Origin: Nageia nagi
Lineage: Eukaryota > Pinophyta
Direction of reading: 5' to 3'
Length of the DNA: 64,000 bases
NCBI GenBank assembly: GCA_050084985.1
Contig: JBITNC010000001.1
Location: 42,780,001 to 42,844,000 of the forward strand
In this document: positions 33,821 to 43,985 of the stretch, piece by piece
Layout: every line of letters starts with the position of its first letter
How positions within the stretch are numbered: position 1 is the stretch's first letter
Notes under the pieces: model-generated
The model's database searches: none
Seen by the model: the letters and a program-made list of their open reading frames with translations, nothing else
What the model was told of the DNA's origin: nothing
Program-made: the position numbers and the translations under genes

Positions 33821-35171
33821 ATGGTGAATATTTATCCTAAAGTCTTAACAAAATTAATGACAATGCTCAAGTTTCAAGCTCTTATAGAAAAGGCATATAC
33901 ACCTATACTTCAAATTGGTAATCAGGCTAGTGCAAATGTGCACATTAGCATGGACAACACCATCAATGTCAAATGGTAAAAATATCCCAAATGATAGTAA
34001 TAATGCATCAAATTTAGGAACTTAAAAATTTGAGTAGATAAGACAAATTGAATCCAAGGTTGATAAGCTTAGAAACAAATTAAGAATTGGTATAGATCAT
34101 ATAGAGAATAAAGGTAATTATTTAAGCATGGAGATTCATAATACACTCCTCACTAGTATAGATAAGGATCATGAATTCAAAAAATTCAATGGTGATACTA
34201 ATCCTATTATAGATCTTCATGATTTTGAGTACATTATGGAGCTTAAATATGGTGTTAATGACAATTTAAAACCAAAATATTTTCCTATGAGTTTAGCCAA
34301 TGAAAATCATAAGTGGTTTCATAGTTTAGAACTAGGTTCTATATCATCATATCAGTAATTAAATAATTAGTTCAAGGCTCATTTTATATGTAACATAAAG
34401 AAACCAATTGATTTAACAGATTTGATTTGTTGCAAGAAAGGAAAAATGGAAAGGTTGAACAAGTTATCCCATAGATTTATGAAGATTTGGAGTTCCATTG
34501 AACAATAGTTGGAGGAACACTTAATTATAAATGTATTCCTTGATAAAGTTAATCCTATTATTGGTCAAACATGACTTAAGCATGTTAATGATTCATTTAT
34601 GCTTATGGTTAATTTGCTTATTTAAAAAAAGGAATTCCTAATAAGATCTAATTTACTTAAGTACACATCCTCTTCTTCCAACAAAGATAGTGGTAGAAAA
34701 CCTTATCACAAAAGAATGATACTTTAGTCAATTAAGTTAAACCAACTAATTAAGATAAATCAAAATATAGAAAATCAGCCAAAGATATATATCCATTACC
34801 AGTAAACCCTTATCAAATGTTTAAGGAATGTTTGGAAAAAGATCTAATAAAATGGATCTAAGGAAAGGAATTTGAACCTAATGATGAAAAACCTATTTGG
34901 TATAAGGATAATCAATTTTACAAATATCATCAAGTTAAAGGGCATAATACAACAAGTTGTTATGTTATTAGGAAGAAATCGAAACACTTGTTGGATAGTA
35001 GAAAAGTCTCATATGAAAATGATGTTATCAAAGTCAAATCTCAAGATCTACCTTCCATCAACATGGTAAATATGATTATCTATTATGATAATGGTGAACC
35101 AATTGAGTTTGATGATGAATTTAGTACAAAGGTAGAATCAAATACAAAATTCTATTTAGATAAAACATGCA
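33821..35171 (+). pseudogene. Gag of family A copy 2
   Basis: Starts at ATG 33821, equivalent to 7133 in copy 1 (reads MVNIYPKVLTKLMTMLKFQA). The capsid region follows: MEIHNTLLTSIDKDHEFKKF, IIDLHDFEYIMELKYGVND, FPMSLANENHKWFHSLELGS at 34128-34358, then KPIDLTDLICCKKGKMERLN with three stops to 34660. The C-terminus reads PIWYKDNQFYKYHQ then KGHNTTSCYVIRK (knuckle-like), SYENDVIKVKSQDL and GEPIEFDDEFSTK. Copia-2 interrupts it at about 35171. Several stops and frame changes. Confidence 0.8.
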
Positions 35172-35206
35172 AAATATATAATTTTCTAACAACTGGTATC
35201 AGAGCC
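35172..35206 (+). other. 5' LTR remnant and primer binding site of Copia-2
   Basis: AATTTTCTAACA at 35180-35191 equals the last bases of the 3' LTR (39731-39742). Two bases on, TGGTATCAGAGCC (35194-35206) is a perfect iMet-type primer site. Confidence 0.9.
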
Positions 35207-35266
35207 GAAGGTCTATTTGGCTGATAAACTCGCAGGAAAGAAGAATTCCTCGTTCGAGTGGGAGTA

Positions 35267-36075
35267 ATGGCGGAAGATGGTAAGTTTAGGGTCGAGAAAT
35301 TTAATGGCCAAAATTTCTCACTATGGAAGATGCAGATGGAAGATTATCTGTATCAGAAAGATCTGTACCTACCATTGGGTAGAAAAATAAGAAGCCGACG
35401 GATATGACAGATGAAGAGTGGAACCTTCTCAATAGAAAGGCACTTGGAGCAATACGGTTGAGCCTCACTGCATCAGTTGCCTTCAACATTTCGAAGGAAA
35501 CAATGACAAAGGGTTTGTTTCAGATGTTGTCAAAACTATATGAAAAACCCTCAGCCTCAAACAAGGTATTTCTTATGAAATGGTTATTTAATATGAAGAT
35601 GTCGGAAGGTGGATCTGTTGTAGATCATTTAAATGATTTTAATACTGTTACAAGTTAGTTAAGTTCTATAAAGGTAGACTTTGATGATGAAGTTAGAGCT
35701 CTATTATTCTTGTGCTCATTACCAGAAAGTTGGAATGGTTTAGTAATGGCCATTAGTAACTTTGTGTCTGGATCTAGTACTTTAAAGTTTGATGATGTTG
35801 TCGGTGCTATTCTTAGCGAGGAAATGCGACAGAAAAGCTCCGGTGAGACATCAGGAAATGCTTTGAGTGTAGATTCTAGGGGAAGAAAAATGGAAAAAGA
35901 AAAGAGCTCAGGATATTGTAGTAAATCAAGGAAAGGTAGATCCAAGTCCAGATCGGGGTTAGAGTGCTGGAAATGCGGAAAGAAAGGACAACTAAAGAGA
36001 GATTGTAGATCTCAGAAGGGAAAAGAAGGAGATGCACAACAAGAAAACAATCATGAAGCAAATGTGACAGGTGAG
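35267..36075 (+). pseudogene. Gag of Copia-2
   Basis: Start ATG 35267 gives MAEDGKFRVEKFNGQNFSLW, the canonical Tnt1-type gag opening. A one-base slip in the A5 run at 35383-35387 shifts to the main phase, which reads TDEEWNLLNRKALGAIRLSL, LFQMLSKLYEKPSASNKVF, GGSVVDHLNDFNTV, then TAG at 35656. After that [19 protein letters not shown] and the knuckle [14 protein letters not shown], in which the zinc-binding His is Gln. Otherwise the UBN2 capsid domain is complete. Confidence 0.92.
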
Positions 36076-36480
36076 ATGTTACAAGATGCTTTGATTCTTT
36101 CTTTCAAAAATATTAATAATTTCTGGGTGGTAGATTCAGGGGCCTCATTTCATGCCACACCTGATAAGAAATATTTTCATGACTATGTTCAAGGAGATTT
36201 TGGACAAGTTCATTTGGGTGATGATAAACCCTGTAAAATTGTTGGAATGGGTAAGGTTCTTATAAAACAACAGAATGGAAACCAATGGCTACTAAAGGAG
36301 GTAAGGCATGTTCCAGATCTAAGAAAAAATCTGATTTCAACAGGGCAGTTAGGTAGTGAAGGTTGTGTGACAACTTTCACAGATAAAGCTTGGAAGGTCA
36401 CCAAAGGAGCCCTAGTAATAGCAAGAGGTGAAAAGGTTGGTACATTGTATTTATACAATGGTATTTATAACTTTGTTAAT
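36076..36480 (+). pseudogene. Aspartic protease of Copia-2
   Basis: In the main phase, [20 protein letters not shown]; catalytic Asp codon at 36133-36135 with D-S-G-A intact. It continues through [29 protein letters not shown]. No stop or frameshift falls within the domain. Confidence 0.92.
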
Positions 36481-37515
36481 GCTTTAACTTCCAAAGGAGC
36501 AGATGCAACATTATGGCATCATAGGCTTGGACACATGAGTGAAAAGGGGATGAAGATTCTTCACTCAAAAAATTTATTACCAGGTTTGAAGAATGTTGAT
36601 TTGGATTTCTGTGAGAATTGCATTTATGGAAAATAGAAGAGAGTTAGATTTCTCAGAGTTGGGAAAGAAAAGAAGAGCCAAAAATTAGAGCTTGTGCATA
36701 CAGATGTATGGGGACCTTCTCAGGTATCATCTCTCAGTGGCTCTCGTTATTATGTTACCTTTATTGATGATGCAACTAGAAAAACTTGGATTTATTATAT
36801 TAAGAATAAATCTGATGTATTTGATACTTTCAAGAAATGGAAAGCTTTGATTGAGATTGAGACAGGAAAGAAATTGAAGTGTCTTAGATCAGACAATGGA
36901 GGTGAATATTGCAGCAAAGATTTTGATAGGTACTATTCAGAACATGGAATTCATAGAGAGAAGACAATTCCAAGAACACCACAAGAAAATGGTGTGTTAG
37001 AAAGGATGAATAGGACAATCATGGAGCGTGCAAGGTGTATGAGATTGCATGTAGGATTACCTTTACAATTTTGGGTAGAAGCTATAGATACTGCTGTTTA
37101 TCTAATAAATAGAGGGCCTTCAAGTTCCTTGGATGGAGGTGTTCCAGAGGAAGCATGGACAGGTAAAAAGGTAAACTACTCCTTTTTAAAGCCTTTTGGT
37201 TGTGAGGCCTTTGTCCATATTGATAAAGAAAATAGAACAAAGCTTGAAGCAAAGTCAAAGAAATGTACCTTTATTGGATATGGTGTTAATGATTTTGGTT
37301 ATCACTTATATGATTACGAAAATCACAAAATCATTAGGAGAAGAGATGTAATATTCAATGAAAAGGTCTTCTATAAGAATCAGTTGTAGGAAAAGAAACA
37401 AGAAAAAGAAAATAAGGAATATGTAGTTCTTGATGAAATCATTGGAAAAGTAAAGGTGCCTAAAAATAATAATAACCAACAACCACAACAGCAGCAACCA
37501 CCACAACAGCAATAG
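36481..37515 (+). pseudogene. Integrase of Copia-2, DDE intact
   Basis: Zinc-binding region [20 protein letters not shown] and CENCIYGK, followed by TAG at 36634-36636 at a position normally Gln. The core reads LVHTDVWGPSQVSSLSGSRY (Asp 36703-36705), CLRSDNGGEYCSKDF (Asp 36892-36894) and NGVLERMNRTIMERARC (Glu 37000-37002): all three catalytic residues are present. The C-terminus runs to VIFNEKVFYKNQL, then TAG at 37387, a Gln-rich linker (about 12 Gln within 37480-37512) and TAG at 37513. Confidence 0.93.
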
Positions 37516-38480
37516 GCACCCCAAACACCTGAAAGTGGTGTTAGAAGATCTACCAGGATAAGTAGACCTCATGAATGATACTCTCCTTCATTATATTATT
37601 TATTGTTGACTGATTCTGGTGAACCTAAATGTTATGAAGAAGTAGTGCAGGTTGAAAGCATGAAGAAGTGGGAGGTAGCCATGGAAGAAGAGATGGACTC
37701 CTTAATGCATAACCAGACTTGGGACTTAGTCAGGTTGCCTACAGGAAAAACTACACTGAAGAATAAATGGGTTTACAGGCTGAAGGAAGAAGATGGAGGA
37801 AAATAAAGGTACAAAGCTAGACTTGTGGTGAAGGGGTTTGCACAAAAGAAAGGTATTGATTTTAATGAAATATTTTCTCCTGTTGTTAAAATGACTTCAA
37901 TCAGAACTATTTTTAGTCTTGTAGCAGCTGAAGATTTGCATCTTGAGCAGCTAGATGTAAAGATAGCCTTTCTCCATGGGGATTTGGAGGAAGAGATATA
38001 TATGCAATAGCCACAAGGATATGAGGTGAAAGGGAAGGAGAAACTAGTGTGCAGGTTAAAGAAGAGCTTGTATGGCTTGAAATAGGCTCCAAGGTAGTGG
38101 TATCTAAAATTTGACAAGTTTATGTCCGAACAAGGTTACACTAGATGTCACTCTGATCATTGTGTTTATTTGAAAAAGCAAAATGATGGTAGCTATATTA
38201 TATTGCTATTGTATGTAGATGACATGCTTGTTGCAGGGTCTAACATGCAGGAAATAAATGTGCTCAAAAGAAAATTGGCAAATTCATTTACAATGAAGGA
38301 TTTGGGAGCTGCAAAACAAATCCTTGGTATGAGAATCACTAGAGATAGGAAAAATCACAAATTAACATTATCTCAGAATGAGTATATACAAAAGGTGTTG
38401 AAAAGATTTAATATGCACAATGCAAAACCAGTTAGTACACCTTTTGCTAGCCATTTCAAACTTAGTAAGGAAATGTGCCC
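37516..38480 (+). pseudogene. Reverse transcriptase of Copia-2
   Basis: Same phase as integrase. Linker SGVRRSTRISRPHE, then TGA at 37576; KWEVAMEEEMDSLMHNQTWD, LKNKWVYRLKEEDGGK with TAA at 37804; ARLVVKGFAQKKGIDFNEIF, LHLEQLDVKIAFLHGDLEEE with TAG at 38008; SLYGLK-stop-APR-stop-WY with TAG at 38083 and 38095, both invariant Gln in the family. The YVDD box is at 38212-38223 and MKDLGAAKQILGM follows. No indel is needed across the whole RT. Confidence 0.93.
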
Positions 38481-39176
38481 AAAGACCCAAGAAGACATGG
38501 ATTATATGTCTAAAGTTCCATATGCATCAGCAGTTGGAAGCTTAATGTATGCAATGGTCTGTACAAGGCCTGATATTGCACATGCAGTGGGAGTTGTAAG
38601 CAGGTACATGAACAATCCAGGAGAGGAACATTGGATGGCAGTGAAATGGATTCTCAGATATTTGAAAGGTACCACAAATCAAGCATTATGCTTTGGTGGT
38701 TCAAACATTTCCCTATAGGGATATGTTGATGCAGATATGGTAGGTGATAGAGATAATAGGAGGAGCACTACAGGATATGTATTTACTATTGGTGGAATAG
38801 CTATCAGTTGGGTTTCAAAAATCCAAAGTGTTGTTGCACTTTCAACAACAGAAGCAGAGTATGTTGCTACTACAGAGGCTAGTAAAGAAATGATTTGGTT
38901 ACAAAGGTTTATGGGTGAATTGGGTAAGGAGCATGATATGGGGATGCTATACAGTGATAGAGCCAAAGTGCCATTCATCTTGCAAAGAACTCAGCATTTC
39001 ATTCCAGGACTAAACACATACAGCTTAAGTACCATTTCATACGATCAATGTTGGAAGATGGAGAGATAAAGCTGGAAAAGATGCATACTAGCCAAAATCC
39101 TACAGATATGCTAACAAAAGTTGTAACCAGGGAGAAATTGAGAATATGCTCAATTTCAATTGGTCTTCAAGGATGA
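38481..39176 (+). pseudogene. RNase H of Copia-2
   Basis: Reads YASAVGSLMYAMVCTRPDIA, WILRYLKGTTNQAL, TAG at 38716, [20 protein letters not shown] and [18 protein letters not shown]. Near 38958 an extra AG shifts the frame; in the new phase [19 protein letters not shown] and NPTDMLTKVVTREKL follow and the natural end is TGA 39174-39176. Active-site acids are visible in DADMVGD, TEAEY and the SD before the shift. Confidence 0.92.
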
Positions 39177-39274
39177 CAATGAAGATGAAGAATAGCCAGG
39201 TCCAAAGAGGAGCCATTGTCCAGCAAATGAAGCAGCGGTGGAGTTGCTACAATCATTCTCCAAGTGGGAGATTA

Positions 39275-39742
39275 TTGTGTGTGGAGCATGATTGTTCAGA
39301 TTTCTTTGTTTCAGCATGGGGGTTCGGGGGTAGCACCCCCAAAGATAAAAATATATGTAAAAATGTCATATAAAATTATAGTAATTTCTAGTCAATCTGG
39401 GCCGTTCATTAGGTGAATGTTTTGATGGTAGAACTTATGTTTTTTGCCCTAAAAGGAAACCTCTCTATATATGAGGGCATTGTAAGATACGTGATGCAGA
39501 AGAGTACGAAACAGATATGAGACTATGAGAGAGAATAGAGGATATTATAGAGGATCTACTGTAGATTGTATCTATTCATTTTGCTGGATAATAGAAAGGA
39601 AGGATTAGCTATTCATCGTGGATGTAGCCCAAACTGGGTGAACCACGTTAATTTGTGTCTCTCTTATTTATGCATTTTCTGTGTTTATATTTTCTACAAT
39701 ATTTTATGTGCTCCATTGCTCCGAAAATATAATTTTCTAACA
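39275..39742 (+). repeat. 3' LTR of Copia-2
   Basis: About 468 bp. The polypurine tract AAGTGGGAG (39262-39270) precedes it and it ends CTAACA at 39742. CTCTCTATATATGAGGGC holds a TATA box at about 39466-39473. The 5' boundary was set from the polypurine tract because the 5' LTR is missing, so it could be off by a few bases. Confidence 0.85.
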
Positions 39743-40372
39743 ATAATAATATCAAAGAAAGGTATTCCTAATCCAATTTTTGCTATAAAAGAGTTACCTT
39801 CTAAATATTCTCTTAAAGAAAAAAAGAAAGATAAATGCAAAAAGAATATTATACAAAATCTACATAATACCAATGCTAAAATTAGTTTGCTTGAGTTATT
39901 TGAAACATCTAAATAGTATAGAATAACATTTTTTGAACTACTTAGTGGCATTAATGTTGATACTGATATTTCAACTAGCTCATTGGTAGGAATGATTAGT
40001 TATTTTAAAAATGCTATAACATTCACTGAATATGAGATTCCTAGTAATGATGTCATTGATAAATGTTTGCCAATACAAATTTGTATCAAAATATTAGGTA
40101 AGATAATTAAGCATGCCTTTGTAGATGGTGGTGTAAGTTTGAATATTTTCTCTATTGATTTCCTTAAGAAGTTTGGTGATAGGTTGATGCATAAATTAGT
40201 AAGAAAGAAGTATAAGATCACAAGTTATGATAATGATATCAAATTATGCACAAGTCATATCATGTTACCTATTCAGTTGGGTCAAAAGATAATGGAAGTT
40301 ATGACATATGTTCTAGATAAAAAGTTACCCTATGATATTATTCTCAGGAGACCATGGATACATCCAATATGA
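39743..40372 (+). pseudogene. Protease region of family A copy 2
   Basis: Continues gag-pol after Copia-2. It reads KGIPNPIFAIKELPSKYSL, then in a 129-codon frame (39983-40372) MISYFKNAITFTEYEIPSND, HAFVDGGVSLNIFSIDFLKK, SHIMLPIQLGQKIMEV and YDIILRRPWIH. VDGG is the D-x-G active-site triplet and the ILxRPW ending is the usual flap/C-terminal motif of plant gypsy proteases. The Copy 1 homologue is at 248-490. Confidence 0.82.
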
Positions 40373-40755
40373 TGCATATCATTTACATTGAACAAGTTGA
40401 TTAAATTTAACCATAATGGATAGTAATGTGTAGTTTAACCATTAGAAGAAAATCTAAATATGATTGCACAATTTGGGAACACCATAGTTTCTTATAGAAA
40501 TGTTGAAATCCATGAGGACAATGATGAGGATAATAAGGAAGATGAAGAAGACAACAATTACAACATGCAATTGTATAAGTAAATAGGTATTAGCACATAT
40601 ATCATTAGTTATAAAGTCATTAAATATGATATTAAAAGCTTTAGTAGAAGGAAAAAATCAAAGGATGACTAGTATCCATCCCAACCTTAGCACCCATGCT
40701 TAACTTAGTGCCTATGTTAACTCATTGCTGAAAATGTAGTCAAGATCAATCTAAA

Positions 40756-40962
40756 TTGAAAGAATATGATGCAAATATGATATTATACAATACAAACACT
40801 TCAAAATCAAAATCAATGGATGATATAGATATCAAAAATATGATAGTCTATGTTAAAATTAACAAAAAGGCAATACTAATAAGATGTCATGTGCCATTGA
40901 TGTCTCAATACATGGAATCCAAAAAATACAAGGGTAAAGGACTTGGAATGAATGAACAATGA
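40756..40962 (+). pseudogene. G-patch-like segment, family A copy 2
   Basis: A 68-codon frame ends KKYKGKGLGMNEQ, recalling the G-x-G-L-G-x-x-x-Q signature of a G-patch found between protease and RT in several plant gypsy elements. The upstream part (ILIRCHVPLMSQYMESK) has no assigned function. The match is short, so this is a moderate call. Confidence 0.5.
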
Positions 40963-41879
40963 ATTAAAGAGTTACCTATAAAAATATTTGAATAAGATGA
41001 AGGAAAGAATAGCCTATGATCAGAGAAGGTAATTCAAAAAAATTGGTCTAATATAGTAGTGATGAAGAATTAGAGATAGAATTAGAGGTACAATCAAATA
41101 ACATGGTTTAGCTAGTACAAATAAACAAGGAAAAATCATCTCAAAATGTTTGCACCCATGCTAGCACCAGAATTTGTGCTAACCTCAACATCCACATTAT
41201 GAAAATAAATAACTATTCCTATTATCCCATACTTGATAAGGTAATTTCCAAGACCATTGATATATTTGAAACAAATGATGTGCTTCTCCATACACTAGGG
41301 GAAATATTAGAGTTCAAACCATTTCAGCTCAAGAGGTTAAGGCAATGTCATTAATCATCCTAATGCTTACTTTGGTGAGGAGAAAAAGGACATAGCAGGC
41401 TCTTCCATGCTACACTAGCCTATCCTCTTATTTTATTATATAGGAGTAGGCTAAGTAGTTGTGTGTGTGTGTATGTGTGTGACATTCTTTATCTTATGAA
41501 ATAACAAGATTAGGGGTATTTCATAACCATTCATAAACTAGTGATGAGATACCATAGTTGAATGAGAATTATGTTGAGATAAATATTGGTACATAAGAGG
41601 TGCCATGGATTGTCTAAATTTGAGCATGAATCATTGGGGAATAAAAATAATCATGTTAATAGTTATTAACAAAATTCAAGGACATGTTTGCTTGGGAATA
41701 TAGTAATATGATAGGGTTAGATCCATCCTTTGTGACTCATAATTAAGTGGTATAGGAAGATGCTAAATGTTTACAATAGAAAAGAAGACCAATATATACA
41801 AATGACTCTTTGTAGTCAAGAAGTAAATAGAGAAGTATCACAAGCAAGGATTCATTGAACCTATTGAGAAGTAAATGAA

Positions 41880-42956
41880 TAAATCAGGTATTGCATAGAT
41901 TTCAAAGACTTAAGTAGGGCTTTCCTAAAGGATAATTTTCCTTTACCACACATTGACATAATTAAGGATTCAACTATAGGATTGAGTTATTATCTTCCAT
42001 GGATGGTTTCTTAGGATACAATCAGATCATAATCAATAAATAATATCATCATAAGACATCATTCACCATACCTTCGAGAATATTTTGTTGGGTAGTCATG
42101 CCCTTTGGCCTTAAACTTACAAGGATAACATACCAAAGAGCTATGGTAACTATGTTTTGACCTCATTCATAAATATATTGAAGTATATATTGATGATATT
42201 CTTGCAAAATCAACTATGAAGGAAAATCATTTAAAGTACTTAAGAGACATTTCTAAATGGATTAGATAATTTAAGTTGTAGCTAAATTATAAGAAGTACA
42301 TTTTTGGGATGTCTAGTGGCAATTTGATTGGTTACATGGTATCTAGAAGACACATAGATATAAAACCTAAAAAGGTTAAAGCTATTGTGTATATGCCTCC
42401 ACCAAGTAATATTAGATAACTCAAAAGTCTATGAGGGAAGTTACATGTAGTCAAAAGATTCATGGCTCAATTAGCAAAAAGAATAGCTCCCTTCTCTTAC
42501 TTTCTTAGGAAAGGAAACAAGTTCATATGGACCAAGGAGTGTCAAAAATCATTTTAGGACATCCAAATCCACTTGCTTAATCCTCTTATTTTATAGCTAG
42601 TTAATCATACCAAACCTTTATATTTGTATGTTCCATCTACAAGCAATGCTATTGGAATAGTCCTTGTGAAACTTGACAATGAAAATAAGGATAAGGTTGT
42701 GTAATATTTATCTAAGACACTATAGAATGAAAAAAGTAAATTACACACCAATTGAAAAATTATGTTATGTCATAATTTATACCACACATAAATTGAGGCA
42801 CTACATGATCACCAACACTACTTTAATTATAGCTTAAGTTGATTCATTGAGGTACTTATTATCAAAGCCACAATTGCAAGGAAGACTATCCAAATGGATA
42901 ATGTATTTACAAGAGTTTAATATTTTATATACACATAAAAAATAGTCAAAGGATAA
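41880..42956 (+). pseudogene. RT and RNase H of family A copy 2
   Basis: Heavily decayed but readable across frames: FPLPHIDIIKDSTIGLSYYL, the GYNQIIINK stretch, VVMPFGLKLTRITYQRAM, HKYIEVYIDDILAKSTMKEN (YIDD box at about 42180-42215), FGMSSGNLIGYMVSRRHID, VKAIVYMPPPSNIR, then the RNase H tether and domain FIWTKECQKSF, LYLYVPSTSNAIGIVLVKLD, and LSKWIMYLQEFNILYTHKK. Numerous stops and shifts. Sequence identity is lost right after this, at about 42956. Confidence 0.85.
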
Positions 42957-43119
42957 TGTTAGCACACTTTTAAAGGTATCCAATTTTTGCAAACAATTTT
43001 ATACATTTGCACCAAAAACCTAATCCAAATAGCTTTAGAAATGTTGTATATTGTCTCAACTAATTTGTAGGTGTCATTTTGTTTTAGTTTTTCCTCTAGA
43101 AGAATTAAAATGGTCAAAT

Positions 43120-43420
43120 TTCTTATCCACATAAGGGAGGGTTCCATCACATAAGGTTTATCTTGATCACATAAGGCTCATTTTAACTACATAAGACTTA
43201 TTTCCTTGATCGCATAAGATTTTCTTCCTTTGCATAAGGAATACTTTCTTTGGATATGATTTATGTTGTCTGCATAAGCATTATTTTATCTGCATAATCC
43301 CTATAGCCTTTGTAAAAATAGTATTGATTTCTCCACATAAGGTCCCTTTCATTAGCATAACGCATTGCCTACCCCTGTTAGCTCTATGTTGACCACATTA
43401 TTATCCATATAATCCATTTA
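43120..43420. repeat. Degenerate CATAAGG minisatellite
   Basis: About ten units of 20-25 bp, each opening with CACATAAGG or GCATAAG, for example CACATAAGGCTCATTTTAAC. It begins about 160 bp after the end of family A copy 2. Confidence 0.75.
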
Positions 43421-43779
43421 AAAGGACCATCATATCTATAATATTCCTACTTAATAGTTTACATGGCTTCTAAGTACTATAACAAGGTGTGTCATCTACT
43501 TGAAAGGTGTTTCAAACCAAATCTAGACCATTATGGGCCATATACTCAATTTTTAGTGTTGAAAAATACCATTCTAGAGTCAAAATATTCTTCTATAATG
43601 AAAAAGTAAGTAAATTTCTAGTTCAAAGGAGATGAGTCAGCAAAGCAAGTTTCAAATATTGGAAGGAAGAAAGTTTATTAAGTCTACATGAATGGCAAAG
43701 GGAATCCATATTTTGGATGGTGGAGGTGACATCAGCATCCTTCATAGTATGGAAGATAATTTAAAATGCATTATATAGC

Positions 43780-43985
43780 TCAAAGTAAGAGAAGTCTATA
43801 CTATAGAGAGTGTTGAAATCATCAAGCTCATATGTAACCTAGAAACATAATAATACAAAGGAAATTTGCACTCTAGAGAGTGTTGATATCACAAGGTTTC
43901 TCTGCATTATGGAAGTATAAGGATTATAAAGGAATCTGCATTACAAAAAGTATGACATCAAGCTATCAAGTCTACATCTTGGATT
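43780..43985. repeat. About 70-80-bp tandem repeat, three copies
   Basis: Units share TAGAGAGTGTTGA, ATCA-CAAG and GAAACATAATAATA or GGAAGTATAAGGATTATA. Degenerate; no coding potential. Confidence 0.6.

Larger units (their letters stand above)
35172..39742 (+). mobile_element. Copia-2: Tnt1-like element lacking its 5' LTR
   Basis: Contains a primer site, a single-phase gag-pol of about 3.9 kb and one LTR at the 3' end. Only about 20 bp (35172-35191, ATATATAATTTTCTAACA) of the 5' LTR remain, directly joined to family A sequence. Integrase and RT wording (HTDVWGP, NGVLERMNRTI, FGYHLYDYENH) is that of the Tork/Tnt1 group. Inserted in the same orientation as its host element. The polyprotein has two frameshifts and ten stops, eight of them TAG. 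Confidence 0.93.
32857..42956 (+). mobile_element. Ty3/gypsy family A copy 2, split by Copia-2
   Basis: Plus-strand copy of the family at 1-8057. It has a 5' LTR (32857-about 33762), gag, protease, a G-patch-like segment, RT and RNase H. Copia-2 is inserted at the gag/protease boundary (35171/39743). The element ends in decay just after RNase H near 42956; no integrase or 3' LTR follows, so it is either deleted or cut by a further insertion. Confidence 0.85.

Noticed and set aside
37306-37572. Minus-strand frame opposite the integrase linker of Copia-2
   Set aside because: Leu-rich shadow of the Gln/Asn-rich linker, not a membrane protein gene.
43120-43420. Regular short repeats as a CRISPR array
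   Set aside because: Units are degenerate and contiguous, without conserved repeats and unique spacers, in a plant nuclear context.
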